From assembly GCA_025929585.1 (NCBI GenBank), contig JAICPY010000025.1, positions 1 to 47,625 on the forward strand: 47,625 bases of DNA, in the 5' to 3' direction. The stretch comes from Steroidobacter sp. GTDB lineage: Bacteria; Pseudomonadota; Gammaproteobacteria; Steroidobacterales; Steroidobacteraceae. The notes beneath the pieces were generated by a model. That model was not told the DNA's origin. It did no database searches and saw only the letters and a list, made by a program, of their open reading frames with translations. Shown here piece after piece: positions 7,361-15,397 of the stretch; the first letter of the stretch is position 1, and each line of letters opens with the position of its first letter. Position numbers and translations under genes: made by a program.

Positions 7361-8401
7361 ATGCCTGTCGATATCGCGCAGCTACTTGCGTTCGCCGTGA
7401 AGAATAACGCGTCCGATCTGCACCTGTCCGCAGGTGTGCCGCCAATGATCCGCGTGGACGGCGACATGAAGCGCGTCAACATGCCTGCACTGACACATAA
7501 AGAAGTGCACAGCATGGTGTACGACATCATGAACGACAAACAGCGCAAGGCTTACGAGGAATTCTACGAGACCGATTTCTCCTTCGAAATACCGAAGCTC
7601 GCGCGCTTTCGTGTGAACGCTTTCAATCAAAGCCGCGGCGCCGCCGCCGTGTTCAGGACGATTCCGTCTTTGATCATGTCGTTGGACGATCTGAATGCGC
7701 CGAAGATATTCAAAGACCTCTCGATGCAGCCTCGTGGTCTCGTCTTGGTAACCGGACCGACCGGTTCCGGTAAGTCCACGACACTTGCCGCGATGGTCAA
7801 TTACGTCAACGACAACAAGCCCGATCACATCATCACGATCGAAGATCCGATCGAGTTCGTCCACGAGAGCAAACGCTCGCTAGTCAACCAACGCGAAGTG
7901 CATCGCGACACGCTCGGCTTCAGTGAAGCGTTGCGTTCAGCTTTGCGCGAAGACCCCGACGTGGTTCTAGTCGGCGAAATGCGCGATCTGGAAACGATCC
8001 GTCTCGCGCTGACCGCTGCGGAAACCGGGCACTTGGTGTTCGGTACGCTGCACACGAGCTCTGCCGCGAAGACTATCGATCGTATTGTCGATGTTTTCCC
8101 GTCGGCCGAAAAAGAGATGGTCCGAACGATGTTGTCCGAGTCGCTGCGCGCCGCGATCTCTCAGTCGCTTCTAAAGCGCATTGGCGGCGGCCGCGTTGCA
8201 GCGCACGAGATCATGATCGGTACGCCTGCGATCCGAAATCTGATTCGCGAAGGCAAGATCGCGCAAATGTACTCCGCGATTCAGACTGGCCAGAAAGATG
8301 GCATGCAGACCCTCGATCAATGTTTGACCGAACTGCTGCAGAAGGGCATTGTCACCAAGGAAGAAGCCCGGTTCAGAGCGCAGAACAAGGACGCGTTCTG
8401 A
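7361..8401 (+). CDS. pilT: Type IV pilus retraction ATPase PilT
   Basis: A 346-residue hexameric secretion-type ATPase. The N-terminal PAS-like domain (ASDLHLSAGVPP) precedes the RecA-like domain. Walker A is GPTGSGKST (132-140), the Asp box is IITIEDPIEF, Walker B is VVLVGEMRDLET, and the His box is HLVFGTLHTSSA. The C-terminal AIRNLIREGK motif is the signature of true PilT and is needed for retraction in characterised homologues. It acts at the inner-membrane base of the pilus, powering disassembly and twitching. Ribosome-binding site GAGGAAG is 6 nt upstream. Confidence 0.97.
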   Translation: MPVDIAQLLAFAVKNNASDLHLSAGVPPMIRVDGDMKRVNMPALTHKEVHSMVYDIMNDKQRKAYEEFYETDFSFEIPKLARFRVNAFNQSRGAAAVFRTIPSLIMSLDDLNAPKIFKDLSMQPRGLVLVTGPTGSGKSTTLAAMVNYVNDNKPDHIITIEDPIEFVHESKRSLVNQREVHRDTLGFSEALRSALREDPDVVLVGEMRDLETIRLALTAAETGHLVFGTLHTSSAAKTIDRIVDVFPSAEKEMVRTMLSESLRAAISQSLLKRIGGGRVAAHEIMIGTPAIRNLIREGKIAQMYSAIQTGQKDGMQTLDQCLTELLQKGIVTKEEARFRAQNKDAF

Positions 8402-8411
8402 GACTATGAAG

Positions 8412-8460
8412 CGGAGAGGGGATAGGGGATGGGGGATAGTGGGATCGGCTTTCGCCGATC
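8412..8460 (+). repeat. Single heptad arm (GGGGATA) followed by a short hairpin, pilT-pilU gap
   Basis: 8412-8440 reads GGGGATA-GGGGATG-GGGGATAG in the left-arm orientation, with no matching right arm. A 7-bp hairpin follows at once (GATCGGC 8443-8449 with GCCGATC 8454-8460, loop TTTC), then a T-rich stretch. It may act as an attenuator between pilT and pilU, or be a decayed element. Confidence 0.55.
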
Positions 8461-8518
8461 ATGCTTTCTTGTTTCAGCGAACGGCTGACAGCTGGCACAG
8501 CGACTTGCGGAGCTCCTG

Positions 8519-9682
8519 ATGGAACGCGAACAAGCTATTAAGCTGATGCAGGATCTGCTCAAGCGGCTCGTCGACCGCAAGGGTTCGGACCTGTTCATCA
8601 CTTCCGGTTTTCCTCCGGCCATCAAGGTCGACGGTGAAATTCGTCCACAGTCAGAGCGCGTGCTGACACCCGAGCAGAGTGCGGTGCTCGTCCGCTCGAT
8701 CATGAACGATAAGCAGACTCGCGAATTCGATGCGAGCAAGGAATGTAATTTCGCAATCGCTCCGGTCGGTATCGGGCGCTTCCGTGTGAGCGCATTCGTG
8801 CAGCAGGGTCTGATCGGCTGCGTCGTGCGTACGATCAACGCGAAGATTCCGACGCTCGAAGACATGCAGCTGCCGCCCATCCTCAAAGACATCGTGATGA
8901 CGAAGCGCGGATTGTGCATCGTCGTCGGTGGTACCGGCTCGGGTAAATCAACCACCTTGGCTGCGATGGTGAACTATCGCAACGAGAAAAGCCGCGGTCA
9001 CATTATTACGATCGAAGATCCCGTCGAGTATGTGCACAACCACAAAGGCTGCGTGATCACGCATCGTGAAGTGGGTGTCGACACCGAGAGCTGGCACATG
9101 GCGCTCAAGAACACGTTGCGCCAAGCTCCGGATGTCATCCTCATCGGCGAAATCCGCGATCGCGAGACGATGGAGTACGGCATCCAGTTTGCGGAAACCG
9201 GACACTTAGTGCTTGCGACACTGCACGCGAACAGCGCGAACCAAGCACTGGACCGCATCATCAACTTCTTCCCTGAAGAACGCCGCGAGCAGCTGTTGAT
9301 GGATTTGTCGTTGAACATTCGCTCATTGATATCGCAGCGCCTGATCCCACGCGAGAACGGCACTGGTCGCGTAGCTGCGATGGAGATCATGCTCAATTCG
9401 CCGCTGATCGCAGACCTGGTGTTCAAGGGCGAAGTCGCGGCCATCAAGGAAGTCATGGCCAAGTCGAACCGGCTGGGCATGAAGACCTTCGACCAAGCGC
9501 TATTCGAGCTGTACGAGTCCGGGCTCATCTCCTATGAAGATGCGCTGCGCAATTCGGACTCGAAGAACGAAGTACGCCTGCGCATCAAGCTCGAGAGTAA
9601 GCGCGAGATGAAGATTTCCGACGAGGCAGGCAACAGCCTGCGCATCATGGAAGAGGAAGTGGAAGGGGTAATTGGAAGATAG
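8519..9682 (+). CDS. pilU: PilT-dependent retraction ATPase PilU
   Basis: 387 residues, longer than PilT as usual for PilU. It has an N-terminal KGSDLFITSGFPP domain. Walker A is GGTGSGKST, the Asp box is IITIEDPVEY, Walker B is VILIGEIRDRET, and the His box is HLVLATLHANS. It lacks the AIRNLIRE motif and ends in an acidic tail (EAGNSLRIMEEEVEGVIG). In characterised species PilU supports PilT-driven retraction and needs PilT. GGAG lies 6 nt upstream of the start. It is the second of three tandem family members. Confidence 0.94.
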   Translation: MEREQAIKLMQDLLKRLVDRKGSDLFITSGFPPAIKVDGEIRPQSERVLTPEQSAVLVRSIMNDKQTREFDASKECNFAIAPVGIGRFRVSAFVQQGLIGCVVRTINAKIPTLEDMQLPPILKDIVMTKRGLCIVVGGTGSGKSTTLAAMVNYRNEKSRGHIITIEDPVEYVHNHKGCVITHREVGVDTESWHMALKNTLRQAPDVILIGEIRDRETMEYGIQFAETGHLVLATLHANSANQALDRIINFFPEERREQLLMDLSLNIRSLISQRLIPRENGTGRVAAMEIMLNSPLIADLVFKGEVAAIKEVMAKSNRLGMKTFDQALFELYESGLISYEDALRNSDSKNEVRLRIKLESKREMKISDEAGNSLRIMEEEVEGVIGR

Positions 9683-9686
9683 GGAT

Positions 9687-9772
9687 CGTGACTCGTGAAT
9701 CGTGATTAGCGGGTCGCAAGAGCGTAACCTATGCTTGTTCTTGCGACTCACTACCCGCGAATCACTAGTCAC
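9687..9772. repeat. Heptad inverted repeat, CGTGATT family
   Basis: The left arm (9687-9722) reads GTGACTC-GTGAATC-GTGATTA and ends in GCAAGAGC. The right arm (9736-9772) is its complement, beginning TTCTTGC. The loop is about 13 nt. It sits between pilU and its paralogue. Confidence 0.85.
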
Positions 9773-9786
9773 ATCTTGAGGTGGAT

Positions 9787-10905
9787 ATGAGCGCGGAAGG
9801 CGAAGCAGTCGATGGTGAAGTGAACGCGGCGGAGGACCGGCAGGTCGTCCTCAATACGAAGCCGTTGTTCAAGCTGATGGTCGACAAGCGCGCGTCGGAC
9901 CTGTTCTTTACCTCGTACGCGCCGATCAAGATCAAAATCGAAGGCCAGATTTTTCCGGTCAACAAACAGATGTTGACGCCGGAAGTCGTGCGTCAAGCCG
10001 CATACGGCCTCATGACTCAAGAGCAGATCGAAGCTTTCAACGAAGAGCTGGAAATCGACTTCGCGATCTCCGAGCCGGGATTGGGGCGCTTCCGCATCAA
10101 CGTCTTTCATCAGCGCGGCAATCCAGCGATGGTGCTTCGTTACATCACGGCCGACATGCCGCGGCTCGATGATTTGGGTCTGCCGGACATTCTCAAAGAT
10201 CTGATGATGATGAAGCGCGGGCTCTTGCTGATGGTCGGCGCCACCGGCTCAGGCAAGTCAACGACGCTTGCCTCGATGCTCAATTATCGCAACGAGAATT
10301 CGTCCGACCACATCATCACCATCGAAGATCCGATCGAGTTCTTGCACTCGAACAAGAAGTCCATCATCAATCAGCGCGAAGTCGGTCTCGACACGAAGTC
10401 CTACGCGCGCGCCCTGCGCAGCGCGATGCGTGCCGCACCCGACGTGCTGCTGATCGGTGAGATCCGCGATCGCGAGACGATGGAGTCCGCCATCATGCTC
10501 GCCGGTACAGGCCACCTCGTTCTTGCGACGCTCCACGCAAACAACGCGGCCGAAACGCTCGACCGCATCATCAACATGTTCCCGCTGGATCAGCACACGC
10601 AGATTTTCTTGGACTTATCGCAGTACTTGCGCGCCATCATCGCGCAGCGCCTCGTGCCGGGTAAGAACAAGCGCCGTGTGGCGGCGGTCGAGCTGCTGAT
10701 CAATACGCCGCACGTGCAAGAACTAATCAAGAAGGGCGATGTGCTCGGTGCAAAAGAAGCGCTGCGCACGAGCTCGGAAAAAGGCATGCAGCATTTCGAC
10801 ACTGCGCTGTACGAGCTTTACCGCGCCGGCAGGATCACGATGGAAGATGCGCTCGCGTACGCGGATTCGCGCACGAACTTGGAAGCGAAGATCAACTTCG
10901 GGTAG
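9787..10905 (+). CDS. Third PilT/PilU-family ATPase (PilU-like paralogue)
   Basis: 372 residues from the ATG at 9787, which has GAGGTGG just upstream; an in-frame GTG at 9781 is less likely. It is a full-length family member: KRASDLFFTSYAPIK N-domain, Walker A GATGSGKST, Asp box IITIEDPIEF, Walker B VLLIGEIRDRET and His box HLVLATLHANNA. It resembles PilU more than PilT: no AIRNLIRE motif, and a similar C-terminal ELYRAGRITMEDALAYADS stretch. It starts with an acidic extension of about 20 residues. Likely role is an accessory pilus retraction motor that may form mixed complexes with PilT/PilU; this is inferred from similarity only. Confidence 0.88.
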   Translation: MSAEGEAVDGEVNAAEDRQVVLNTKPLFKLMVDKRASDLFFTSYAPIKIKIEGQIFPVNKQMLTPEVVRQAAYGLMTQEQIEAFNEELEIDFAISEPGLGRFRINVFHQRGNPAMVLRYITADMPRLDDLGLPDILKDLMMMKRGLLLMVGATGSGKSTTLASMLNYRNENSSDHIITIEDPIEFLHSNKKSIINQREVGLDTKSYARALRSAMRAAPDVLLIGEIRDRETMESAIMLAGTGHLVLATLHANNAAETLDRIINMFPLDQHTQIFLDLSQYLRAIIAQRLVPGKNKRRVAAVELLINTPHVQELIKKGDVLGAKEALRTSSEKGMQHFDTALYELYRAGRITMEDALAYADSRTNLEAKINFG

Positions 10906-10907
10906 AA

Positions 10908-11057
10908 GGTGACAAGTGGCGGGTGACGAGTGACGGGGCAAGAGCCGCGTTACCTCGATCAGCGTCACGGATCTAGGTAGCTCAATAAAGAAGGTAGGCA
11001 AGCTGCGCCATCGCTTGAATTTGGAGCGGAATCTTCTATCTTCTTGCCCGTCACCCG
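10908..11057. repeat. Heptad inverted repeat, GTGACGG family, between convergent genes
   Basis: The left arm (10908-10944) carries GTGACAA/GTGACGA/GTGACGG units ending GGGCAAGAG. The right arm (11041-11057) begins TTCTTGCCCGTCACCC. The loop is about 96 nt. The right arm supplies the TGA stop (11051-11053) of the PyrK-like gene. The element serves two convergent 3' ends. Confidence 0.8.
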
Positions 11058-11923
11058 AATACCTGCTGCGCATCGAACACGGGCCCATCCACACAAACTC
11101 GCTTCATCGCTGGACCTTGCGGCGTTTCGACGCGTACGGCGCAGCCCGCGCAGCCACCGACGGCGCAGGCCATGAATTCCTCGAGTGAAACTTGGCAGGG
11201 AATGCCGAATCGCTTGGCGACATTTGCGGCGGCTTTCAACATCACCGTCGGGCCGCAGGCAAACATCTCCACCTGCGATAATGTGTGTTCGTCCAGCGAA
11301 TCGAGCCACGCTGCAGCCAGATCGGTAACGTAGCCTTCGAAGCAGCCCGGAAATCCTGCGAACGAAGCGAGTCGGCTCGGGATGCCCCATTCGTCCAGCA
11401 TGGGCATGCAGGCGATCGTCCCGTCCGGCATGCCAGGCACTAGGATCGTCGAGGGCCTCGCTCGAAATGGAAATGGGATTTCCGATCCCATCATCACGAG
11501 CGGCTTCCAATCGGCATCCGTGCGCTCACGCAGTTCTTCCGCCAGGAAGATCATTGGGGGAATACCGACGCCGCCACCCACCAGCAGGGCGAGGGGGCGC
11601 TGCGGATGCGGCACGAAGCCATTACCGATCGGCCCCAAACAACTGATGCGATCACCGACGCGCTTGCGCGATAGCAATTCCAAGCCTTGGCCGACGATCT
11701 TGTAGAGCACTTCGATCGTCTCTCGCTCGGCGTTCGCACGCATGATCGACAAGGGTCGACGCATCGGCAGCGATTCATCGCACGTCAGATGCACGAACGA
11801 TCCGGCTTGCGCACGCCGCGCGCACTTCGGCGCTTTCAACTTCAGGATGAACTGCTCGCCCTCGAAGCGCTCATGCGCGAGCACCTCGGCGTCTTCGAGG
11901 AAGATGGTGGAGCGATGGGGCAT
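11051..11923 (-). CDS. PyrK-like dihydroorotate dehydrogenase electron-transfer subunit
   Basis: 290 residues of the ferredoxin-reductase type. The FAD-binding barrel has MRRPLSIM, a nucleotide-binding segment VGGGVGIPPMIFLAEELRE follows, and FACGPTVMLKAAA lies near the C-terminus. The tail carries four cysteines, C-x4-C-x2-C-x15-C (from CAVGGCAGCA), followed by DGPVF, the PyrK [2Fe-2S] signature. In class 1B systems PyrK passes electrons from PyrD to NAD+. No pyrD is adjacent here; pyrB lies 99 nt upstream on the same strand. The partner could be encoded elsewhere, or the protein may serve another oxidoreductase. Its stop is in a repeat arm. Confidence 0.82.
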   Translation of the reverse strand: MPHRSTIFLEDAEVLAHERFEGEQFILKLKAPKCARRAQAGSFVHLTCDESLPMRRPLSIMRANAERETIEVLYKIVGQGLELLSRKRVGDRISCLGPIGNGFVPHPQRPLALLVGGGVGIPPMIFLAEELRERTDADWKPLVMMGSEIPFPFRARPSTILVPGMPDGTIACMPMLDEWGIPSRLASFAGFPGCFEGYVTDLAAAWLDSLDEHTLSQVEMFACGPTVMLKAAANVAKRFGIPCQVSLEEFMACAVGGCAGCAVRVETPQGPAMKRVCVDGPVFDAQQVFG

Positions 11924-11932
11924 GGGGGAGAT

Positions 11933-12024
11933 AGTCTACAGTCTGCAGTCCGTAGTCTGCAGCCAGAGTGTAAGGTGCGCCGTTACATCGAGCATTTCCG
12001 TTCTGACCTGCGGACTGCGGACTT
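11933..12024. repeat. Heptad inverted repeat, AGTCTGC family
   Basis: The left arm (11933-11967) carries AGTCTAC-AGTCTGC-AGTCCGT-AGTCTGC ending GCCAGAG. The right arm (12001-12024) begins TTCTGACCTGCGG. The loop is about 33 nt. It lies between pyrB and the PyrK-like gene and contributes the pyrB stop TAA (12023-12025). Confidence 0.85.
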
Positions 12025-13009
12025 ACTGAAACTGTCTCCTTGCCTGCACGTTGCGCGAGATGGTTGCGAGTACCGCCATGCGTACGGCGACGCCGTTGGC
12101 GACCTGGCGTTGGATGACGGATTGCGAGCCGTCGGCGACGTTGCTGGCGATCTCCACATCGCGATTCATGGGACCGGGATGCATGACGATTGCATCCGGC
12201 CGAGCCTTGCGCAAGCGCTCCATCGTGATGCCGAATTGATCATGGTAGGCGGATTCGTCGGGAATCTGAGCGCTACTCATGCGCTCGCGCTGAATTCGCA
12301 AGGCCATCACGACATCGACACCTTGAATCGCTCGATCGATGTCTGTTTCACGGATGGCGCCAGGGAATTCTCGAGGCTTCGGCATCAGGTAATCGTCGGG
12401 CGCTGCGATTCGAATCTCTTTCACGCCGAGCGTGGACAACACTTGCCAAGCTGAGCGTGCAACGCGCGAGTGAGCGATGTCGCCGGCGATCAGCACGCTG
12501 ACTTTCGTAAGATCGCCCTTCATCTGTCGAATGGTGAGCGCATCGAGCAACCCTTGAGTTGGATGCGACAGATGTGCCTCACCGGCGTTCAGGATGCAGA
12601 CATGCGGTGCGACATGCTGAGCGACGTACGCGGGTAAGCCGGGCTCGGCATCGCGCATCACGAGAATGTCTGCATGCATTGCTTGCAGCGTATAGATCGT
12701 GTCGAGCACCGTCTCGCCCTTGACGCGCGAGGAGGTTTGCATATCGAGGTTCACGACCTCGGCACCAAGGCGTTGAGCTGCGATCTCGAACGACACGCGC
12801 GTGCGGGTGCTCGGCTCGAAGAACAGGTTCGCGACGGTGTGACCTGCGAGACTTTGATCGCGCGCCGGTAACTCACCAGGGGGGCGCACATAGAACTGAG
12901 CCAAGTCCAATATGGCCGTGATCTCCTCGCGCGTGAGTCCTTCGAGCGTGATGAGATGGCGTAAGCGGCCCTCCGCATCGCGCTGTATCGTTGCGCCAAG
13001 ATCGGTCAT
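12023..13009 (-). CDS. pyrB: Aspartate carbamoyltransferase catalytic chain
   Basis: 328 residues. The carbamoyl-phosphate site EPSTRTR is at 65-71 in FFEPSTRTRVSFEIAAQRLG, followed by HPTQGLLD and a C-terminal MHPGPMNRDVEI block. It catalyses formation of carbamoyl-aspartate in pyrimidine synthesis and acts as a cytosolic trimer. Its length and sequence are like the Pseudomonas-type PyrB. No pyrI is seen, and no pyrC or pseudo-dihydroorotase follows; a PyrK-like gene does instead. ruvX lies 133 nt upstream on the same strand. Confidence 0.96.
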   Translation of the reverse strand: MTDLGATIQRDAEGRLRHLITLEGLTREEITAILDLAQFYVRPPGELPARDQSLAGHTVANLFFEPSTRTRVSFEIAAQRLGAEVVNLDMQTSSRVKGETVLDTIYTLQAMHADILVMRDAEPGLPAYVAQHVAPHVCILNAGEAHLSHPTQGLLDALTIRQMKGDLTKVSVLIAGDIAHSRVARSAWQVLSTLGVKEIRIAAPDDYLMPKPREFPGAIRETDIDRAIQGVDVVMALRIQRERMSSAQIPDESAYHDQFGITMERLRKARPDAIVMHPGPMNRDVEIASNVADGSQSVIQRQVANGVAVRMAVLATISRNVQARRQFQ

Positions 13010-13019
13010 AGGTAAATGC

Positions 13020-13124
13020 TAAGTCTGCAGCGGTTTAGTCCTTGGTCCACGGCAAGCGTGCGGATGCGCCGATCGGCTTTCCACTTCTGGCTGCAGACTA
13101 ATGACTGCAGACTACGGACTTTCA
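13020..13124. repeat. Heptad inverted repeat, AGTCTGC family, degenerate left arm
   Basis: The right arm (13084-13124) is intact: TTCTGGCTGCAGACT, then units to ACGGACTTTC. The left arm (13020-13050) keeps only AAGTCTGCAG, TTAGTCC and TTGGTCC at the expected spacing. It lies between ruvX and pyrB. Confidence 0.65.
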
Positions 13125-13142
13125 TTCTCATCTCTCCTCTAC

Positions 13143-13613
13143 CTACACTTGCTGCGCACCCGCCTCATTCTCCAGCCATCGTTCCAGGAGAATCCGCGCT
13201 GCGATCATGTCGATGTCTTCGCGCGAGGCGCGTTTGCGCTTCAATCCCTGCGAGCGCGCGTCGCGGATCTGCTCGCTCGCTTCGCGGGAACTGAGACGTT
13301 CATCCACGAGTGCGACGGGTTGTGCGTACCGGGATTTCAATTCGATCGCGAAGGTCCGACTCGCTTCGGTCAGCGCAGTCGGCGTGTCGTCCATATTATA
13401 GGGTAGGCCCACGACGAACTGGCGCGGCCGATACTCTTCCACCAGGCGATCGATCTGCGTCCAGGGCACAGCAGGCGTGCACTGTAGGGTCGAGAGAGGT
13501 CGGGCAGTGCGTGTCAGAGTGTCGCCTGAAGCAACACCGATACGCCGCGTGCCGTAATCGAAAGCGAGGATGATTTTCGGTGCAGAGGGCGGTGCACCGG
13601 CGTCTAACATCAA
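13143..13613 (-). CDS. ruvX: RuvX/YqgF Holliday-junction resolvase-like pre-16S rRNA nuclease
   Basis: 156 residues with an RNase H-like fold. The first acidic residue is D19 in LAFDYGTRRIG. VVGLPYNMDDTPT and the DERLSSREA motif follow. The family processes the 5' end of 16S rRNA (YqgF) and was earlier proposed as an alternative Holliday-junction resolvase. Its start overlaps the yqgE stop by 4 nt, so the two are translationally coupled. The C-terminus EDIDMIAARILLERWLE is normal. Confidence 0.93.
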   Translation of the reverse strand: MMLDAGAPPSAPKIILAFDYGTRRIGVASGDTLTRTARPLSTLQCTPAVPWTQIDRLVEEYRPRQFVVGLPYNMDDTPTALTEASRTFAIELKSRYAQPVALVDERLSSREASEQIRDARSQGLKRKRASREDIDMIAARILLERWLENEAGAQQV

Positions 13614-14173
13614 GCGTGTCCCACGTGTGGGCTAATCGTCGCGAGGTCGATGCCGAGAAGGCGACCGGCGGCGCGCCAGCGTTGCTCGAAAGGCGTATCG
13701 AACAGGATCTTCTCATCGCAAGGGGCCGTGAGCCAGGCATTCTGGGCGATCTCGGTTTCCAGCTGTCCTGCCGCCCAGCCCGCATAGCCAAGGGCGACGA
13801 GCGCGGTTTGCGGTCCGGTTCCCGCCGCCATAGCGCTCAGAATGTCAGGCGAGGTCGTCACCTGAATGCGCGATGAGATTTGTTTGCTGTGCTCCCAGGC
13901 ACCTCCGACATGGTGCACCACGAAGCCGCGATCGGTTTGCACCGGGCCACCTTGGAGTACCTGCTGGTGCCCGGTGACTCCTTCGACGATCGGCATTTTC
14001 AGCTGCTCGAAGACATCTGCAAGACGCATCTGCAACGGCCGATTGATGATGATCCCTAGTGCGCCTTCCGCGTTGTGCTCCCAAATGAAGGTCACCGTCT
14101 GCGCAAAGTTCGCATCTGCGAGCGCCGGCATCGCGATCAAGAACTGGTTAGTGAGGAAGTCAGGGCTCGCCAT
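13610..14173 (-). CDS. yqgE: YqgE/AlgH family protein (DUF179)
   Basis: 187 residues from the ATG at 14173, where the family N-terminus (SPDFLTNQFLIAMPAL) begins. A GTG at 14206 would add 11 residues. Conserved blocks are FAQTVTFIWEHNAEGALGIIINRP, GGPVQTDRGFVVH and VALGYAGWAAGQLE. Its molecular function is not established; genomic linkage with ruvX is very widespread and holds here by a 4-nt overlap. Soluble. Confidence 0.93.
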   Translation of the reverse strand: MASPDFLTNQFLIAMPALADANFAQTVTFIWEHNAEGALGIIINRPLQMRLADVFEQLKMPIVEGVTGHQQVLQGGPVQTDRGFVVHHVGGAWEHSKQISSRIQVTTSPDILSAMAAGTGPQTALVALGYAGWAAGQLETEIAQNAWLTAPCDEKILFDTPFEQRWRAAGRLLGIDLATISPHVGHA

Positions 14174-14268
14174 GATCAGCAAGTATCCCGTCGGAGCCGG
14201 ACTCACTCAAGGGAAAACCTCGGCAAATGTCGGGGGGATCACACTACGGACGCCCCGAGCGTGCCGAA

Positions 14269-14363
14269 GAGTCCGTAGTCCCCAGTCTGCAGTCCACAGC
14301 AGGAAGCGGCGCGCACCGCGCCTCCCTCTGGCTGCGGACCACGGACTACAGACTATGGACTTT
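14269..14363. repeat. Heptad inverted repeat, AGTCTGC family
   Basis: The left arm (14269-14300) reads AGTCCGT-AGTCCCC-AGTCTGC-AGTCCAC followed by AGCAGG. The right arm (14325-14363) begins CTCTGGCTGCGGACC. The loop of about 20 nt contains GCGCGCACCGCGC. The tonB stop TAG (14353-14355) is in the right arm. Confidence 0.85.
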
Positions 14364-15246
14364 CGCCCTCCAGAAACTGCCACTCATACGCGAACCGCAG
14401 CTCGCGGTACTGTTTGCTGAGCTCGCTCGGGAACGGGTCGAAGGGGGAGGCGAGGCGGAGGATAGAGAGTGCGGCTTGGTCGACTTCCTTGCGGCCGCTG
14501 GAGCGGCGGATGATCGCATCCCCAAGAGTGCCGTCCGCGTTGATCGAGACTTCGAGGACGGGGTTGCTCGTCTCGCCACGGTTACGAATTTGCTGCGGGA
14601 AGTTGAGTGTCCCCAGGCGCTCGACCTTGCGACGCCAACCATCCAAGTATGGAGCGAGTTTGGACTGCCTGGTGTTCGGTACAACTTCGTACGTGCCGTC
14701 GGATTTCAGGCCGCGCAGCCGAAGTGTGGTGTCGGTCGCGTGAGTCGCAATCGGGCGCGGCGCGGTTGGCGAGAGTGCGATGGGGGCTTGTGTGTCCTGA
14801 GCGGGCTTGTCTTCACCGCTGCGGTACTCCACTTCGCTACGATCGCTGCGGCTGCTGACGATTTCCTTCGATTGCTGGCCTTCGACTCTTTCGCGAAATT
14901 CCGAGCTATTGCCGTCTGGAACGCCGGCTTGCTGAGCTGCCATCACTGAGGAAGCCGGGTTCGCGGGTCGCACGCGTTCATCGGTCGTGCCCGAGCCCTC
15001 CTGATTGCGCTGCGCTAGATATTGCGCATTCAAGTTATCCGCCGCGCGCGTGTCCACGCCTGTCAGCAATAGAACCTCAAGCGTGGGCAGACGTCGGTCC
15101 TTCACGCTCGGAATCGCGAAGGTCACCCCGAGAATGACGATCCCGTGAAACAGCGCCGCGAGAAACAACGTCGTCGTGATCCGGTCCTTGACGGGCGCCA
15201 GACCTTCATTGCCTTCGAGCGGGAGCGTGGATTCGGGGGAAGACAT
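14353..15246 (-). CDS. tonB: TonB-family energy transducer
   Basis: 297 residues. One N-terminal membrane anchor (about 25-45, TLFLAALFHGIVILGVTFAI) carries a membrane-embedded His. A low-complexity periplasmic linker follows, then a TonB C-terminal domain (about 205-290: YLDGWRRKVERLGTLNFP, NPVLEVSINADGTLGDAIIRRSSG, LSILRLASPFDPFP). Such proteins pass proton-motive force from ExbBD to outer-membrane receptors. A TonB gene at this position, next to gshB and pilG, matches P. aeruginosa tonB3, which has been linked to twitching motility. The stop codon comes from a repeat arm. Confidence 0.9.
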   Translation of the reverse strand: MSSPESTLPLEGNEGLAPVKDRITTTLFLAALFHGIVILGVTFAIPSVKDRRLPTLEVLLLTGVDTRAADNLNAQYLAQRNQEGSGTTDERVRPANPASSVMAAQQAGVPDGNSSEFRERVEGQQSKEIVSSRSDRSEVEYRSGEDKPAQDTQAPIALSPTAPRPIATHATDTTLRLRGLKSDGTYEVVPNTRQSKLAPYLDGWRRKVERLGTLNFPQQIRNRGETSNPVLEVSINADGTLGDAIIRRSSGRKEVDQAALSILRLASPFDPFPSELSKQYRELRFAYEWQFLEGESP

Positions 15247-15257
15247 GGCGGAGAGAA

Positions 15258-15397
15258 GCCGATAGGGGATAGGGGATAGGGGATAGTCAGAGGAAGAGTT
15301 TGCGCGGCAGCGAAATGGCGATCGATGCGGTGAATGATGATTCGAGCAGTGCCGATGTTTTTCTGACCATCCCCTATCCCCTATCCCCTATCGCCTT
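15258..15397. repeat. Heptad inverted repeat, GGGGATA family, overlapping the end of gshB
   Basis: The left arm (15258-15292) is CGATAGG-GGATAGG-GGATAGG-GGATAG ending TCAGAGG. The right arm (15361-15397) begins TTCTGACCATCCCC. The loop is about 68 nt. The last codons of gshB (15374-15397) lie inside the right arm, and translation passes two TAGs out of frame before stopping at the third. Confidence 0.88.
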
